From CAYXAA01 sp964462985 (GTDB taxonomy: Bacteria; Pseudomonadota; Alphaproteobacteria; Rhizobiales; Stappiaceae), in NCBI GenBank assembly GCA_964462985.1, contig CAYXAA010000071.1, forward strand, positions 1-10,689: a stretch of DNA of 10,689 nucleotides, in the 5' to 3' direction. Under the pieces are notes generated by a model. It saw nothing but the letters and a program-made list of their open reading frames with translations. It was not told where the DNA came from and did not search any database. Made by a program: the position numbers and the translations under genes. Numbering within the stretch: the stretch's first letter is position 1; each line of letters begins with the position of its first letter. Positions 1 to 6,695 of this stretch are shown here, one piece after another.

Positions 1-704
1 GAGTTGATGATCTGGTCGATCGCCTGCATGGCGAAGTTGAAGGTCATGAACTCGACAATCGGCTTCAGACCCGCCATCGCGGCACCCACGCCGAGGCCGG
101 TAAAGCCATGTTCGGTGATCGGAGTATCGATCACGCGCCTCGGTCCGAACTCGTCGAGAAGCCCCTGGCTGATCTTGTAGGCACCCTGGTACTCGGCGAC
201 CTCCTCCCCCATCAGGAAAACGTCGCCGTCGCGGCGCATCTCTTCGGCCATTGCGTCGCGAAGCGCTTCGCGGACGGTCATCTTCACCATGGGAGTGCCG
301 GCGGGAACATCGGGCTCGACCTTCGCCTCGGAGGCGGCCGCTGCTGGCGCCGTCGGGGCGGGCTCCGGAGCGGCAGCCTCAGCCGGCGCCTCCGGGGTCG
401 TTGCGGCCGCCGGGACGTCCGGCTTCGGCGTCGGCTGCGCCGATACCGCGTCGGCACTCTCGCCTTCGGCGAGCAGCATGGCGATCGGGGTGTTGACCTT
501 GACCCCGTCGGTGCCTTCCGGGACCAGGATCTTGCCGAGCGTGCCCTCGTCGACGGCCTCGACTTCCATGGTCGCCTTGTCTGTCTCGATTTCGGCGATG
601 ACGTCACCGGAGGCGATGCTATCGCCTTCCTGCTTGAGCCACTTCGCCAGTTTGCCTTCTTCCATCGTCGGCGAAAGCGCCGGCATCAAAATCTCGATCG
701 GCAT
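1..704 (-). CDS. pdhB: Pyruvate dehydrogenase E1 component subunit beta with N-terminal lipoyl domain (partial, C-terminus off the left edge)
   Basis: Beta subunit of the cytoplasmic pyruvate dehydrogenase complex; with PdhA it decarboxylates pyruvate and passes the acetyl group to lipoyl-lysine. About 234 residues are present. Residues 1-78 form a biotinyl/lipoyl domain beginning MPIEILMPALSPTM, with the lipoyl-lysine at K43 in ETDKATMEVE. Residues about 85-135 are an Ala/Pro/Glu-rich flexible linker. The E1-beta fold starts near residue 139 and shows GEEVAEYQGAYKIS (about 166-179) and the TPP-pocket stretch TPITEHGFTGLG (about 194-205). Seen: the ATG at 704-702 is preceded by AGGGGA, five bases away. 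Known: fusion of a lipoyl domain to E1-beta is usual in alphaproteobacteria, so it is not an oddity here. The gene lies 105 bases downstream of pdhA and is probably co-transcribed; pdhC (E2) would be expected beyond the left edge. The C-terminal transketolase domain is missing only because the window ends. Confidence 0.97.
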   Translation of the reverse strand, partial: MPIEILMPALSPTMEEGKLAKWLKQEGDSIASGDVIAEIETDKATMEVEAVDEGTLGKILVPEGTDGVKVNTPIAMLLAEGESADAVSAQPTPKPDVPAAATTPEAPAEAAAPEPAPTAPAAAASEAKVEPDVPAGTPMVKMTVREALRDAMAEEMRRDGDVFLMGEEVAEYQGAYKISQGLLDEFGPRRVIDTPITEHGFTGLGVGAAMAGLKPIVEFMTFNFAMQAIDQIIN

Positions 705-809
705 CGTGGTCCCCTGAGCCTTCGATCAATTGTCCTGATCGCGCGGGATCTGGACAAAAAGACGGATCGCAATGGATGATCTTGCACGCCCGACGGACGC
801 GGCGACGCT

Positions 810-1868
810 CTAGAGCAGAATGTCGGTGTAGAGCTCCGACGGATCGGGCTCGGGGTCGGTCTGCGCGAATTCCGCGGCTTCGGCGACGATCTCGCGCACG
901 TCCTTGTCGATCTTCTTGAGGTCGTCCTCGGTCGCCCACTTCTTTTCCAGAAGCCGGATCCGCACCTGCTCGATCGGATCCCGCTCGGTGCGCATGCGTT
1001 GCACTTCGTCCTTGGAGCGGTACTTGGCCGGATCGGACATGGAATGACCGCGATAGCGATAGGTCAGCATTTCGAGGATGTACGGCCCCTTGCCGGACCG
1101 GCACCACTCGAGCGCCTTTTCCGAAGCCGCCTTGACGGCACGGACGTCCATGCCGTCGACCTGCTCGCCCGGAATGCCAAAGGACACCCCGCGCTGCGAC
1201 AAGTCCGTCGTCGACGAGGCACGCTCGATGCTGGTGCCCATGCCGTACTTGTTGTTTTCGATGATGTAGATGACCGGCAGCTTCCACAGCTCGGCCATGT
1301 TGAAGCTCTCGTAGACCTGGCCCTGGTTGGCGGCGCCGTCGCCGAAGAAGGTCATCGAGACATTGCCGTTCTCGCGGTACTTGTTGGCAAAGGCCAGTCC
1401 GGTACCGAGGGAAACCTGGGCGCCGACGATGCCGTGCCCGCCGTAAAAGTCCTTCTCCTTGGAGAACATGTGCATCGAGCCGCCCTTGCCCTTGGAGTAG
1501 CCTCCGCGGCGACCGGTGAGTTCGGCCATGACCCCCTTCGGGTCCATGTCCATGGCCAGCATGTGACCATGATCGCGGTAGCCGGTGATCATCTGATCAC
1601 CGTCGCGCTTGGCCATCTGCATGCCGACGACAACGGCCTCCTGGCCGATGTAGAGATGGCAGAAGCCGCCGATGAGGCCCATGCCGTAGAGCTGGCCGGC
1701 CTTCTCCTCGAACCGGCGGATCTTCAGCATCTCTCGATAGGCGTGGAGTTCCTCGTCCTTGGTGAACTCGGCGATTGCAGGGGCCGCCTTGACGGCGCTC
1801 GCACGTGAGCGTCCGGCGGTTCTGGTCTTGCTTTTGCCGCCGGTGGATTTCCTCGGTGTCGCAGCCAT
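810..1868 (-). CDS. pdhA: Pyruvate dehydrogenase E1 component subunit alpha
   Basis: Thiamine-diphosphate-dependent alpha subunit of heterotetrameric pyruvate dehydrogenase E1, partner of PdhB. The protein has 352 residues, a normal family length. Residues 1-30 are a Lys/Arg/Ala/Thr-rich tail of the kind seen in rhizobial PdhA. The catalytic domain starts near residue 35 (FTKDEELHAYREMLKIRRFE). The TPP/Mg motif begins with GDGAANQG at 176-183 and ends with the Asn pair at 205-206 (IIENNKYGMG). The loop YRYRGHSMSDPAKYR at 270-284 matches the active-site loop that is phosphorylated in mitochondrial E1-alpha; bacterial enzymes are generally not regulated that way. The start has a purine-rich AGGG only two bases from ATG, which is short, but the typical N-terminal tail supports it and the next Met (47) lies inside the conserved domain. 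Stop is TAG at 812-810. The AT-rich upstream region 1869-2063 probably carries the promoter. Confidence 0.98.
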   Translation of the reverse strand: MAATPRKSTGGKSKTRTAGRSRASAVKAAPAIAEFTKDEELHAYREMLKIRRFEEKAGQLYGMGLIGGFCHLYIGQEAVVVGMQMAKRDGDQMITGYRDHGHMLAMDMDPKGVMAELTGRRGGYSKGKGGSMHMFSKEKDFYGGHGIVGAQVSLGTGLAFANKYRENGNVSMTFFGDGAANQGQVYESFNMAELWKLPVIYIIENNKYGMGTSIERASSTTDLSQRGVSFGIPGEQVDGMDVRAVKAASEKALEWCRSGKGPYILEMLTYRYRGHSMSDPAKYRSKDEVQRMRTERDPIEQVRIRLLEKKWATEDDLKKIDKDVREIVAEAAEFAQTDPEPDPSELYTDILL

Positions 1869-1923
1869 GTCCCTCGTCTCGAATTGGCGCCCGTTGCGGG
1901 CGACGTCTCCCCATGGACAAACC

Positions 1924-1953
1924 TAGCGGAAGATACTCGACGGGCCTTGTCAA
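1924..1953 (-). promoter_or_regulatory. Candidate pdhA promoter (weak)
   Basis: On the minus strand a perfect TTGACA (1953-1948) is followed after 18 bases by CCGCTA (1929-1924), a poor -10 element. A transcript starting there would have a leader of about 50 bases before pdhA. A second perfect TTGACA lies 33 bases further upstream at 1986-1981, with no convincing -10 at 16-18 bases. The -35 match is good and the -10 match is weak, so this is only a suggestion of where transcription starts. Confidence 0.3.
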
Positions 1954-2016
1954 CAGAAGCTCGTACTGCAGACGCGAGATTGTCAAATTACACAAATAAT
2001 TTCATGAGCATACGGC

Positions 2017-2052
2017 AATTAACAGAATTTCGGTTAATTGGTTGAAATTAAC
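2017..2052. promoter_or_regulatory. AT-rich cluster of alternating ATTAAC half-sites upstream of pdhA
   Basis: Three half-sites alternate in orientation: AATTAAC at 2017-2023, GTTAATT at 2033-2039 and ATTAAC at 2047-2052. They make two overlapping dyads that share the middle site: AATTAAC-N9-GTTAATT and GTTAAT-N8-ATTAAC. The surrounding stretch of roughly 1980-2062 is much richer in A+T than the rest of the window. It lies just past the ftsB stop and about 150-180 bases upstream of the pdhA start. The symmetry suggests a dimeric helix-turn-helix regulator site, but no regulator can be named. Spacings of 8-9 do not fit the CtrA pattern TTAA-N7-TTAA. Confidence 0.4.
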
Positions 2053-2063
2053 TGGATTTCAGT

Positions 2064-2402
2064 TCACTTCCAGGCGACGTGCCCGGGCCTCAGGATGGCG
2101 AGCTCGTCGGGATGGACGAGGTTCAGCGACTGGCGTGCCCGCTCGTCGATCATGTCGGGATCAAGGCTCTCCGGCCGGAGCTGGGTCACCCTGTGAGCGA
2201 GTCCCTCCCGCTCCGCCCGCACCGTCGCGAGAGTCGCTTCGAGCTCTGCGATCTCGCGATCGATTCGTGCGCGCCCTACGAGACCGAACTCGCCATTGAG
2301 CGCGTGAAATCCAAAATAGCCGAGCAGCACGATGGCAATTGTCGGCACGACAAGTCGCTGCCGGACAGTCTGCTTGCGTTGACGAGTGGCACGGAAGGGC
2401 AC
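2064..2402 (-). CDS. ftsB: FtsB/DivIC-like septum formation initiator protein
   Basis: Small bitopic inner-membrane protein of the FtsB/DivIC family, which joins FtsL and FtsQ at the division site and helps activate septal peptidoglycan synthesis. The protein has 112 residues. Seen: a basic cytoplasmic N-terminus (1-16, RATRQRKQTVRQR), one transmembrane helix at about 17-34 (LVVPTIAIVLLGYFGFHA), a coiled coil at about 46-75 (RIDREIAELEATLATV...), then DPDMIDERARQSLNLVHPDE at about 81-100, the conserved membrane-distal segment. The start is GTG at 2402-2400; there is no other plausible start before the helix, but the nearest Shine-Dalgarno-like CAGG is about 11 bases away, so initiation may be weak. 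In many Rhizobiales this gene sits between eno and pdhA. Here the pdhA side is conserved, while mfd lies upstream. The family call is firm; the symbol rests on context and topology. Confidence 0.88.
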   Translation of the reverse strand: MPFRATRQRKQTVRQRLVVPTIAIVLLGYFGFHALNGEFGLVGRARIDREIAELEATLATVRAEREGLAHRVTQLRPESLDPDMIDERARQSLNLVHPDELAILRPGHVAWK

Positions 2403-2549
2403 GATACGCGAAACCTGAAAGAAACGAGCTCGATCGATCTGCCGAGTCTCTCCGATCAGGCTTAACAGGGGGTTGAGATCAGCGCGGGTCCCGCATCGAA
2501 GTGTTCAGCCCGTGTTCATCGATAACCGAAAGCGATCGCCGAAGGAGTG

Positions 2550-2565
2550 GCCGACCGGCGTCGGC
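2550..2565. repeat. Inverted repeat between mfd and ftsB
   Basis: GCCGAC (2550-2555) and GTCGGC (2560-2565) are perfect inverted arms around a 4-base loop. They lie in the 265-base gap between the mfd stop and the ftsB start (2403-2667). Read on the plus strand the hairpin is followed by TTT, but no plus-strand gene ends here. Read on the minus strand, the direction of mfd transcription, it is followed by CACTCC, so it is not a canonical intrinsic terminator. It could be a weak stem at the mfd transcript end or chance in GC-rich DNA. Apart from this and TTGACG on the minus strand (2596-2591) with no good -10, I see nothing in the gap. Confidence 0.3.
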
Positions 2566-2667
2566 TTTAGCTCAAGGACTAACGCCTCTTCGTCAACGTT
2601 GAACCGATTTGATGACGCCAAGGGAGAGGCCGCAGGGTCAAGCAGTCGAAGCCTGGTGCATCCGGCT

Positions 2668-5600
2668 CTACGCTGCCTTCTGGCCGCCCGCCTCTGCGAG
2701 GCGCACCAGCTTCAGGAGCACGCTTGCCGCACCCTTCAGCCGGCTTTCCGGGGTCTCCCAGTCGCGCGTCAGCACGACCTTCTGATCCGGCCGGATCTTG
2801 GCGAGCACGCCCTGCTCGGCGATGTAGCTGACGAGACCGGCCGGATTGGCGAAGACATTGTTGCGGAATGCGATCACCACACCCTTCGGCCCGGCGTCGA
2901 TCTTCTCGACGTTTGCCTTGCGGCACAAACCCTTGACATAGACGATCTTCAGAAGGTGCTCGACCTCCTCCGGCAGCGGCCCGAAGCGGTCGATCAGTTC
3001 GGCGCCGAAGCCGTCGATCTCCTCCGGCTCGGTCAGATCGGCGAGCCGGCGGTAGAGATCCAGACGGAGCTGCAGGTCGGGGACGTAGGAGTCCGGGATC
3101 ATCACCGGCGTGCCGACCGAGATCTGAGGCGACCACTGCTCCTCACCAACACTGTCGCCGCCGGCCTTGAGCTGCGCCACGGCCTCTTCCAGCATCTGCT
3201 GGTAGAGCTCGAATCCGACCTCCTTGATGTGACCGGACTGCTCCTCGCCGAGCAGATTGCCGGCGCCGCGGATGTCGAGGTCGTGGCTGGCGAGCTGGAA
3301 GCCGGCGCCGAGATTTTCCAGCGACTGCAGCACCCGCAGTCGACGTTCGGCCGTGGCCGTTAGCGCCTTGTTGGCCGGCACGGTAAAGAGCGCATAGGCG
3401 CGGACCTTCGAGCGGCCGACCCGTCCGCGCAACTGATAGAGCTGGGCGAGGCCAAACATGTCGGCACGGTGCACGATCAGGGTATTGGCAGTCGGTATGT
3501 CGAGACCCGATTCGACGATCGTGGTCGACAGCAGCACGTCGTACTTCCCCTCGTAGAACGCGTTCATCACGTCCTCGAGCTGGCCGGGCGGCATCTGGCC
3601 ATGGGCGACCGCGACCTTCACCTCCGGCACCACGTCGTCGAGGAAGGCCTTGGTCTCGGCGAGATCGGAGATCCGCGGGCAGACATAGAAGCTCTGGCCG
3701 CCCCTGTATCGCTCGCGCAGGAGCGCCTCGCGCACCACAAGCGGATCAAACGGCGACACGAAGGTCCGGACCGCAAGCCTGTCGACCGGCGGCGTGGCGA
3801 TCAGCGAAAGCTCACGCACGCCGGTCAGCGCCAGTTGCAGCGTGCGTGGGATCGGCGTCGCCGATAGCGTGAGCACATGGACATCGGCCTTGAGCTCCTT
3901 CAGCCGCTCCTTGTGCTTGACACCGAAATGCTGCTCTTCGTCGATGATGAGAAGGCCGAGGTCACGAAAGCTGATGCCTTTGCCGAGCAGGGCGTGAGTG
4001 CCGACGACGATGTCAATCGAGCCGTCGGCGAGCCCCTTCTTTACCGTCGCCAGATCCTTTGCGCTGACAAGACGTGAGGCCTGGGCAACGTTGATCGGCA
4101 GGCCATAGAAGCGTTCGGAGAAGGTCTTGTAGTGCTGGCGCGCCAGCAGTGTCGTCGGCACCACAACGGCGACCTGCTTGCCGCTCATCGCCGCCACGAA
4201 GGCAGCCCGCAGTGCCACTTCCGTCTTGCCGAAGCCGACGTCGCCGCACACCAGCCGATCCATCGGCCGACCGGCCGAGAGATCGTCGAATACGGAATCA
4301 ATCGCCGTCAGCTGATCTTCGGTCTCCTCATACGGGAACCGGGCGGCGAACTCGTCATAGACGCCCTCCGGGGTCGCAATCACCGGCGCGGATTTGAGGA
4401 TACGGGCCGCGGCGGTCTTGATCAGACCATCGGCAATCTCGAGGATCCGCTTCTTCAGCCGCGCCTTGCGCGCCTGCCAGGCGCCGCCGCCGAGCTTGTC
4501 GAGCATGGCCTCGGCCTCGTCCGAGCCGTAGCGCGTCAGCAGCTCGATGTTCTCCACTGGCAGGTAGAGCTTGTCGCCGCCGGCATATTGCAGCTCGAGG
4601 CAGTCGTGCGGGGCGCCGGCGGCCTTGATGGTCTTCAGACCCACGAAGCGGCCGATACCATGGTCGATGTGGACGACGAGGTCGCCTTCCGACAGGCTCG
4701 CCGCCTCTGTCAGAACATTGGCCCCCTTGGCCCGGCGCTTGCGCTGGCGCACCAGCTTGTCGCCGAGAATATCCTGCTCGCCGATGATCGCGAGGTCATC
4801 GATCTCGAAGCCGTGCTCGATGCCGAGCACCGCCAGCGCGGTCGTGCCCCTGGGCAGAGCGCGCGCGGCGGCTTCGGCATCGACATTGGCCGCGTGGGTC
4901 AAGCCGTGGTCAGCGAGCACCTGTGCGAGGCGCTCGCGCGAGCCTTCGCTCCAGCAGGCGATCACCGCCCGCCGGCCCGCCTTCACCACCTCGCCGACGT
5001 GCGCTGTCAGCGCATCGAACACGTTGACGTCGCCGGCAGCACGCTCGGCGGCAAAGGTTCGCCCCTGACGGCCGTCCAGTTCCACCACCTGACGCCCCTG
5101 TCCGGGCGGAACGGCAAAGGGACTGAGCCTGGCGGTGGCCCCGTCGGCGAGCCGTGCCGCCCATTCCTCGTCGGTCAGATAGAGCGCGGCCGGCTCCAGC
5201 GGCTTGTAGGGAACGGCGCCACCGGCTGCACCGCCCTCCATCGCCTCGCGCCGCGCACCATAGTGCTCGACAATCTGTCCGAGCCGCTCGCGCAGGACGT
5301 CGTCGACGGCAGAATCCAGCACCACGGGTGTGTCGCCGATGTAATCGAACAGCGTCTCCATCCTGTCGTGGAACAAGGGCAGCCAGTGCTCCATGCCGGC
5401 ATAGCGCCGACCTTCGCTGATCGAGTGGTAGAGGATGTCGTCACGCGGCGCCGCACCGAAACGGGCGACATAGCCCTTGCGAAACCGCGAGATGGCCTCC
5501 TCCGTAAGCACGACCTCGCTCATGGCGGTCAGCTCGATCTGCTTGAGCTGCCGGGCAGTGCGCTGGGTCTCGGGATCGAAGGAACGGATCGATTCCAGCG

Positions 5601-6171
5601 TGTCGCCGAAGAAGTCGAGGCGCACCGGGGCCTCCACGCCCGGGGCAAACAAATCCACGATGCCGCCGCGCACAGCATATTCGCCGGTGTCGCGGACGGT
5701 GGGGCAGCGCAGGAAGCCGTTGACCTCCAGCCACCCGGTCAGCTTGGCAATGTCGATGCGGTTGCCGGGCGCAGCCCGCCAGTGCTGATGCCGCGTCCAA
5801 TCCCGTGCCGGTAACCGCTGGATCGCGGCATTCGCCGTTGTCAGCAGCACGACCGGCCGATCGGTCTCGATCCCCTGCGCAAGTCGTCCCAAGGTCGCCA
5901 GGCGGCTTGCGACGATGCCGGCGTTGGGCGAGACCCGGTCATAGGGCAGGCAGTCCCAGGCCGGAAACTGCAGCACCGCGGCCTCAGGCGCGAAGAAGCC
6001 GAGCGCATCCGCCACCATCTGCATGTGACCGGCATCGCGGCCGACGAAGGTGAGCGCCAGTCCGCCGCCACGCCGCTCCTCGAGCGCGCGCGCAAGGACA
6101 AGGGCTTCGGCGCCGTCCGGCACGCCGGTGATGACGACATTGCCTCGATCGCGCAGGAAAGTCTCGAACAC
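2668..6171 (-). CDS. mfd: Transcription-repair coupling factor Mfd
   Basis: ATP-dependent DNA translocase that pushes stalled RNA polymerase off damaged DNA and recruits UvrA. At 1167 residues it is full length. Domains in order: UvrB-homologous N-terminal module (about 1-330; FPAWDCLPYDRVSPNAGIVA near 69-88, GEYAVRGGIVDLF at 163-175); RNA-polymerase-interacting domain around VVHIDHGIGRF (about 497-510); RecG-like superfamily 2 motor with Walker A GDVGFGKTE (about 643), DEEQ box (about 744), SATPIPRTLQLAL, and GRVGRSK (about 913) leading into the TRG region; C-terminal D7 regulatory domain. The GTG start at 6171-6169 has GGAG nine bases upstream (6184-6181), with no in-frame ATG, GTG or TTG between it and the sdhE stop. 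The N-terminus aligns with known Mfd from its first conserved block. It follows sdhE by 37 bases on the same strand and is probably co-transcribed. No key motif is missing. Confidence 0.98.
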   Translation of the reverse strand: MFETFLRDRGNVVITGVPDGAEALVLARALEERRGGGLALTFVGRDAGHMQMVADALGFFAPEAAVLQFPAWDCLPYDRVSPNAGIVASRLATLGRLAQGIETDRPVVLLTTANAAIQRLPARDWTRHQHWRAAPGNRIDIAKLTGWLEVNGFLRCPTVRDTGEYAVRGGIVDLFAPGVEAPVRLDFFGDTLESIRSFDPETQRTARQLKQIELTAMSEVVLTEEAISRFRKGYVARFGAAPRDDILYHSISEGRRYAGMEHWLPLFHDRMETLFDYIGDTPVVLDSAVDDVLRERLGQIVEHYGARREAMEGGAAGGAVPYKPLEPAALYLTDEEWAARLADGATARLSPFAVPPGQGRQVVELDGRQGRTFAAERAAGDVNVFDALTAHVGEVVKAGRRAVIACWSEGSRERLAQVLADHGLTHAANVDAEAAARALPRGTTALAVLGIEHGFEIDDLAIIGEQDILGDKLVRQRKRRAKGANVLTEAASLSEGDLVVHIDHGIGRFVGLKTIKAAGAPHDCLELQYAGGDKLYLPVENIELLTRYGSDEAEAMLDKLGGGAWQARKARLKKRILEIADGLIKTAAARILKSAPVIATPEGVYDEFAARFPYEETEDQLTAIDSVFDDLSAGRPMDRLVCGDVGFGKTEVALRAAFVAAMSGKQVAVVVPTTLLARQHYKTFSERFYGLPINVAQASRLVSAKDLATVKKGLADGSIDIVVGTHALLGKGISFRDLGLLIIDEEQHFGVKHKERLKELKADVHVLTLSATPIPRTLQLALTGVRELSLIATPPVDRLAVRTFVSPFDPLVVREALLRERYRGGQSFYVCPRISDLAETKAFLDDVVPEVKVAVAHGQMPPGQLEDVMNAFYEGKYDVLLSTTIVESGLDIPTANTLIVHRADMFGLAQLYQLRGRVGRSKVRAYALFTVPANKALTATAERRLRVLQSLENLGAGFQLASHDLDIRGAGNLLGEEQSGHIKEVGFELYQQMLEEAVAQLKAGGDSVGEEQWSPQISVGTPVMIPDSYVPDLQLRLDLYRRLADLTEPEEIDGFGAELIDRFGPLPEEVEHLLKIVYVKGLCRKANVEKIDAGPKGVVIAFRNNVFANPAGLVSYIAEQGVLAKIRPDQKVVLTRDWETPESRLKGAASVLLKLVRLAEAGGQKAA

Positions 6172-6208
6172 GGCAGTGAACTCCGGAGCCCGTGGCGCGG
6201 CCGGTGGC

Positions 6209-6511
6209 TCAGCGCTCCGCGTGGGCCTTTTCTCTTTGATGGGCGACGATGTCGCGGAACAGTTCTCCGTCCCAACGCTCCGGGACCGGCTTTTGCCCGG
6301 TCATCCAGGCAAGAAGATCCTGATCGGACTCGTCCAGGAGCCGCTCGAGCACGCCGAGCGCTTCGTTCGACAGGTCCCTTATGTGGGACTCGACATAGCC
6401 GCCAAGCAAGAGGTCCATTTCCTTCATGCCGCGATGTCCGGCGCGATAGAGCAGCTTGCGTCGACGCACGTCCAGCGCCGCCTGGCCGTCGGATCTCGGA
6501 ACGTCGTTCAT
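6209..6511 (-). CDS. sdhE: SdhE: FAD assembly factor for succinate dehydrogenase (Sdh5 / SDHAF2 / DUF339 family)
   Basis: Small cytoplasmic protein that promotes covalent attachment of FAD to SdhA, the flavoprotein subunit of succinate dehydrogenase. The 100-residue length fits the family. The diagnostic RGxxE motif is RGMKE at residues 27-31, followed by MDLLLGGYVESH, and later the helical core LSNEALGVLERLLDESDQDLLAWMTGQ. The ATG at 6511-6509 is preceded by AGGAA nine bases away. A second ATG five bases upstream (6516-6514) is out of frame and stops after two codons, so it is not the start. It is the first gene of a likely sdhE-mfd transcript and is divergent from recG. This recG/sdhE/mfd grouping recurs in Rhizobiales. 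E. coli SdhE is 88 residues; the extra length here is mainly N-terminal. Confidence 0.94.
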   Translation of the reverse strand: MNDVPRSDGQAALDVRRRKLLYRAGHRGMKEMDLLLGGYVESHIRDLSNEALGVLERLLDESDQDLLAWMTGQKPVPERWDGELFRDIVAHQREKAHAER

Positions 6512-6573
6512 GACATGATGTTCCTGCGTCTGCAGTCCCTCGCGTCTCCGGCAAGGGGCTTCGGATGTGCCGC

Positions 6574-6602
6574 CTTATAACGAGCCGCGCCGGCGCTGTC
6601 AG
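6574..6602 (-). promoter_or_regulatory. Sigma70-type promoter of sdhE-mfd
   Basis: On the minus strand CTGACA (6602-6597) and TATAAG (6579-6574) are separated by exactly 17 bases. Each hexamer differs from the sigma70 consensus at one position. Transcription would begin near 6567, giving a leader of roughly 55 bases before sdhE. This is the best promoter match in the window. The -35 hexamer lies inside the palindrome at 6592-6606. Confidence 0.6.
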
Positions 6603-6606
6603 CGCC
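6592..6606. repeat. 15-bp palindrome overlapping the sdhE-mfd -35 element
   Basis: GGCGCT (6592-6597) and AGCGCC (6601-6606) are perfect inverted arms around GTC. The right arm and centre contain the minus-strand CTGACA -35 hexamer. It lies in the 184-base sdhE/recG divergent region, about 90 bases upstream of the recG start. Its placement would suit a repressor operator, but short GC-rich palindromes are common by chance in this genome. Confidence 0.35.
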
Positions 6607-6695
6607 CGACATCCCATCGGCTCGACCTGCCGTCGCGAGCCTCGGCGATCGACAGGCGGATTGCGGGACCGGATCAGCGGTGGCACTTAGAGACC

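Noticed and set aside
1..704. Lipoyl domain on PdhB as a novel fusion
   Set aside because: An N-terminal lipoyl domain on E1-beta is already known in alphaproteobacterial pyruvate dehydrogenases.
2033..2052. Possible PdhR-like box (AATTGGT half) upstream of pdhA
   Set aside because: One half-site AATTGGT (2036-2042) is present, but the opposite half ACCAATT at the required three-base spacing is absent.
4132..5814. 560-codon plus-strand open frame antisense to mfd
   Set aside because: It lies wholly inside mfd, whose motifs are unmistakable. Its translation is rich in Arg, Gly, Ala and His without domains, as expected of antisense reading in GC-rich codons.
6567..6695. Upstream ATG extending RecG by 43 residues
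   Set aside because: The extra residues are Arg/Pro-rich and unlike RecG N-termini, and this DNA contains the sdhE-mfd promoter. The conserved MRPSLLDPLF start at 6696 fits the family.
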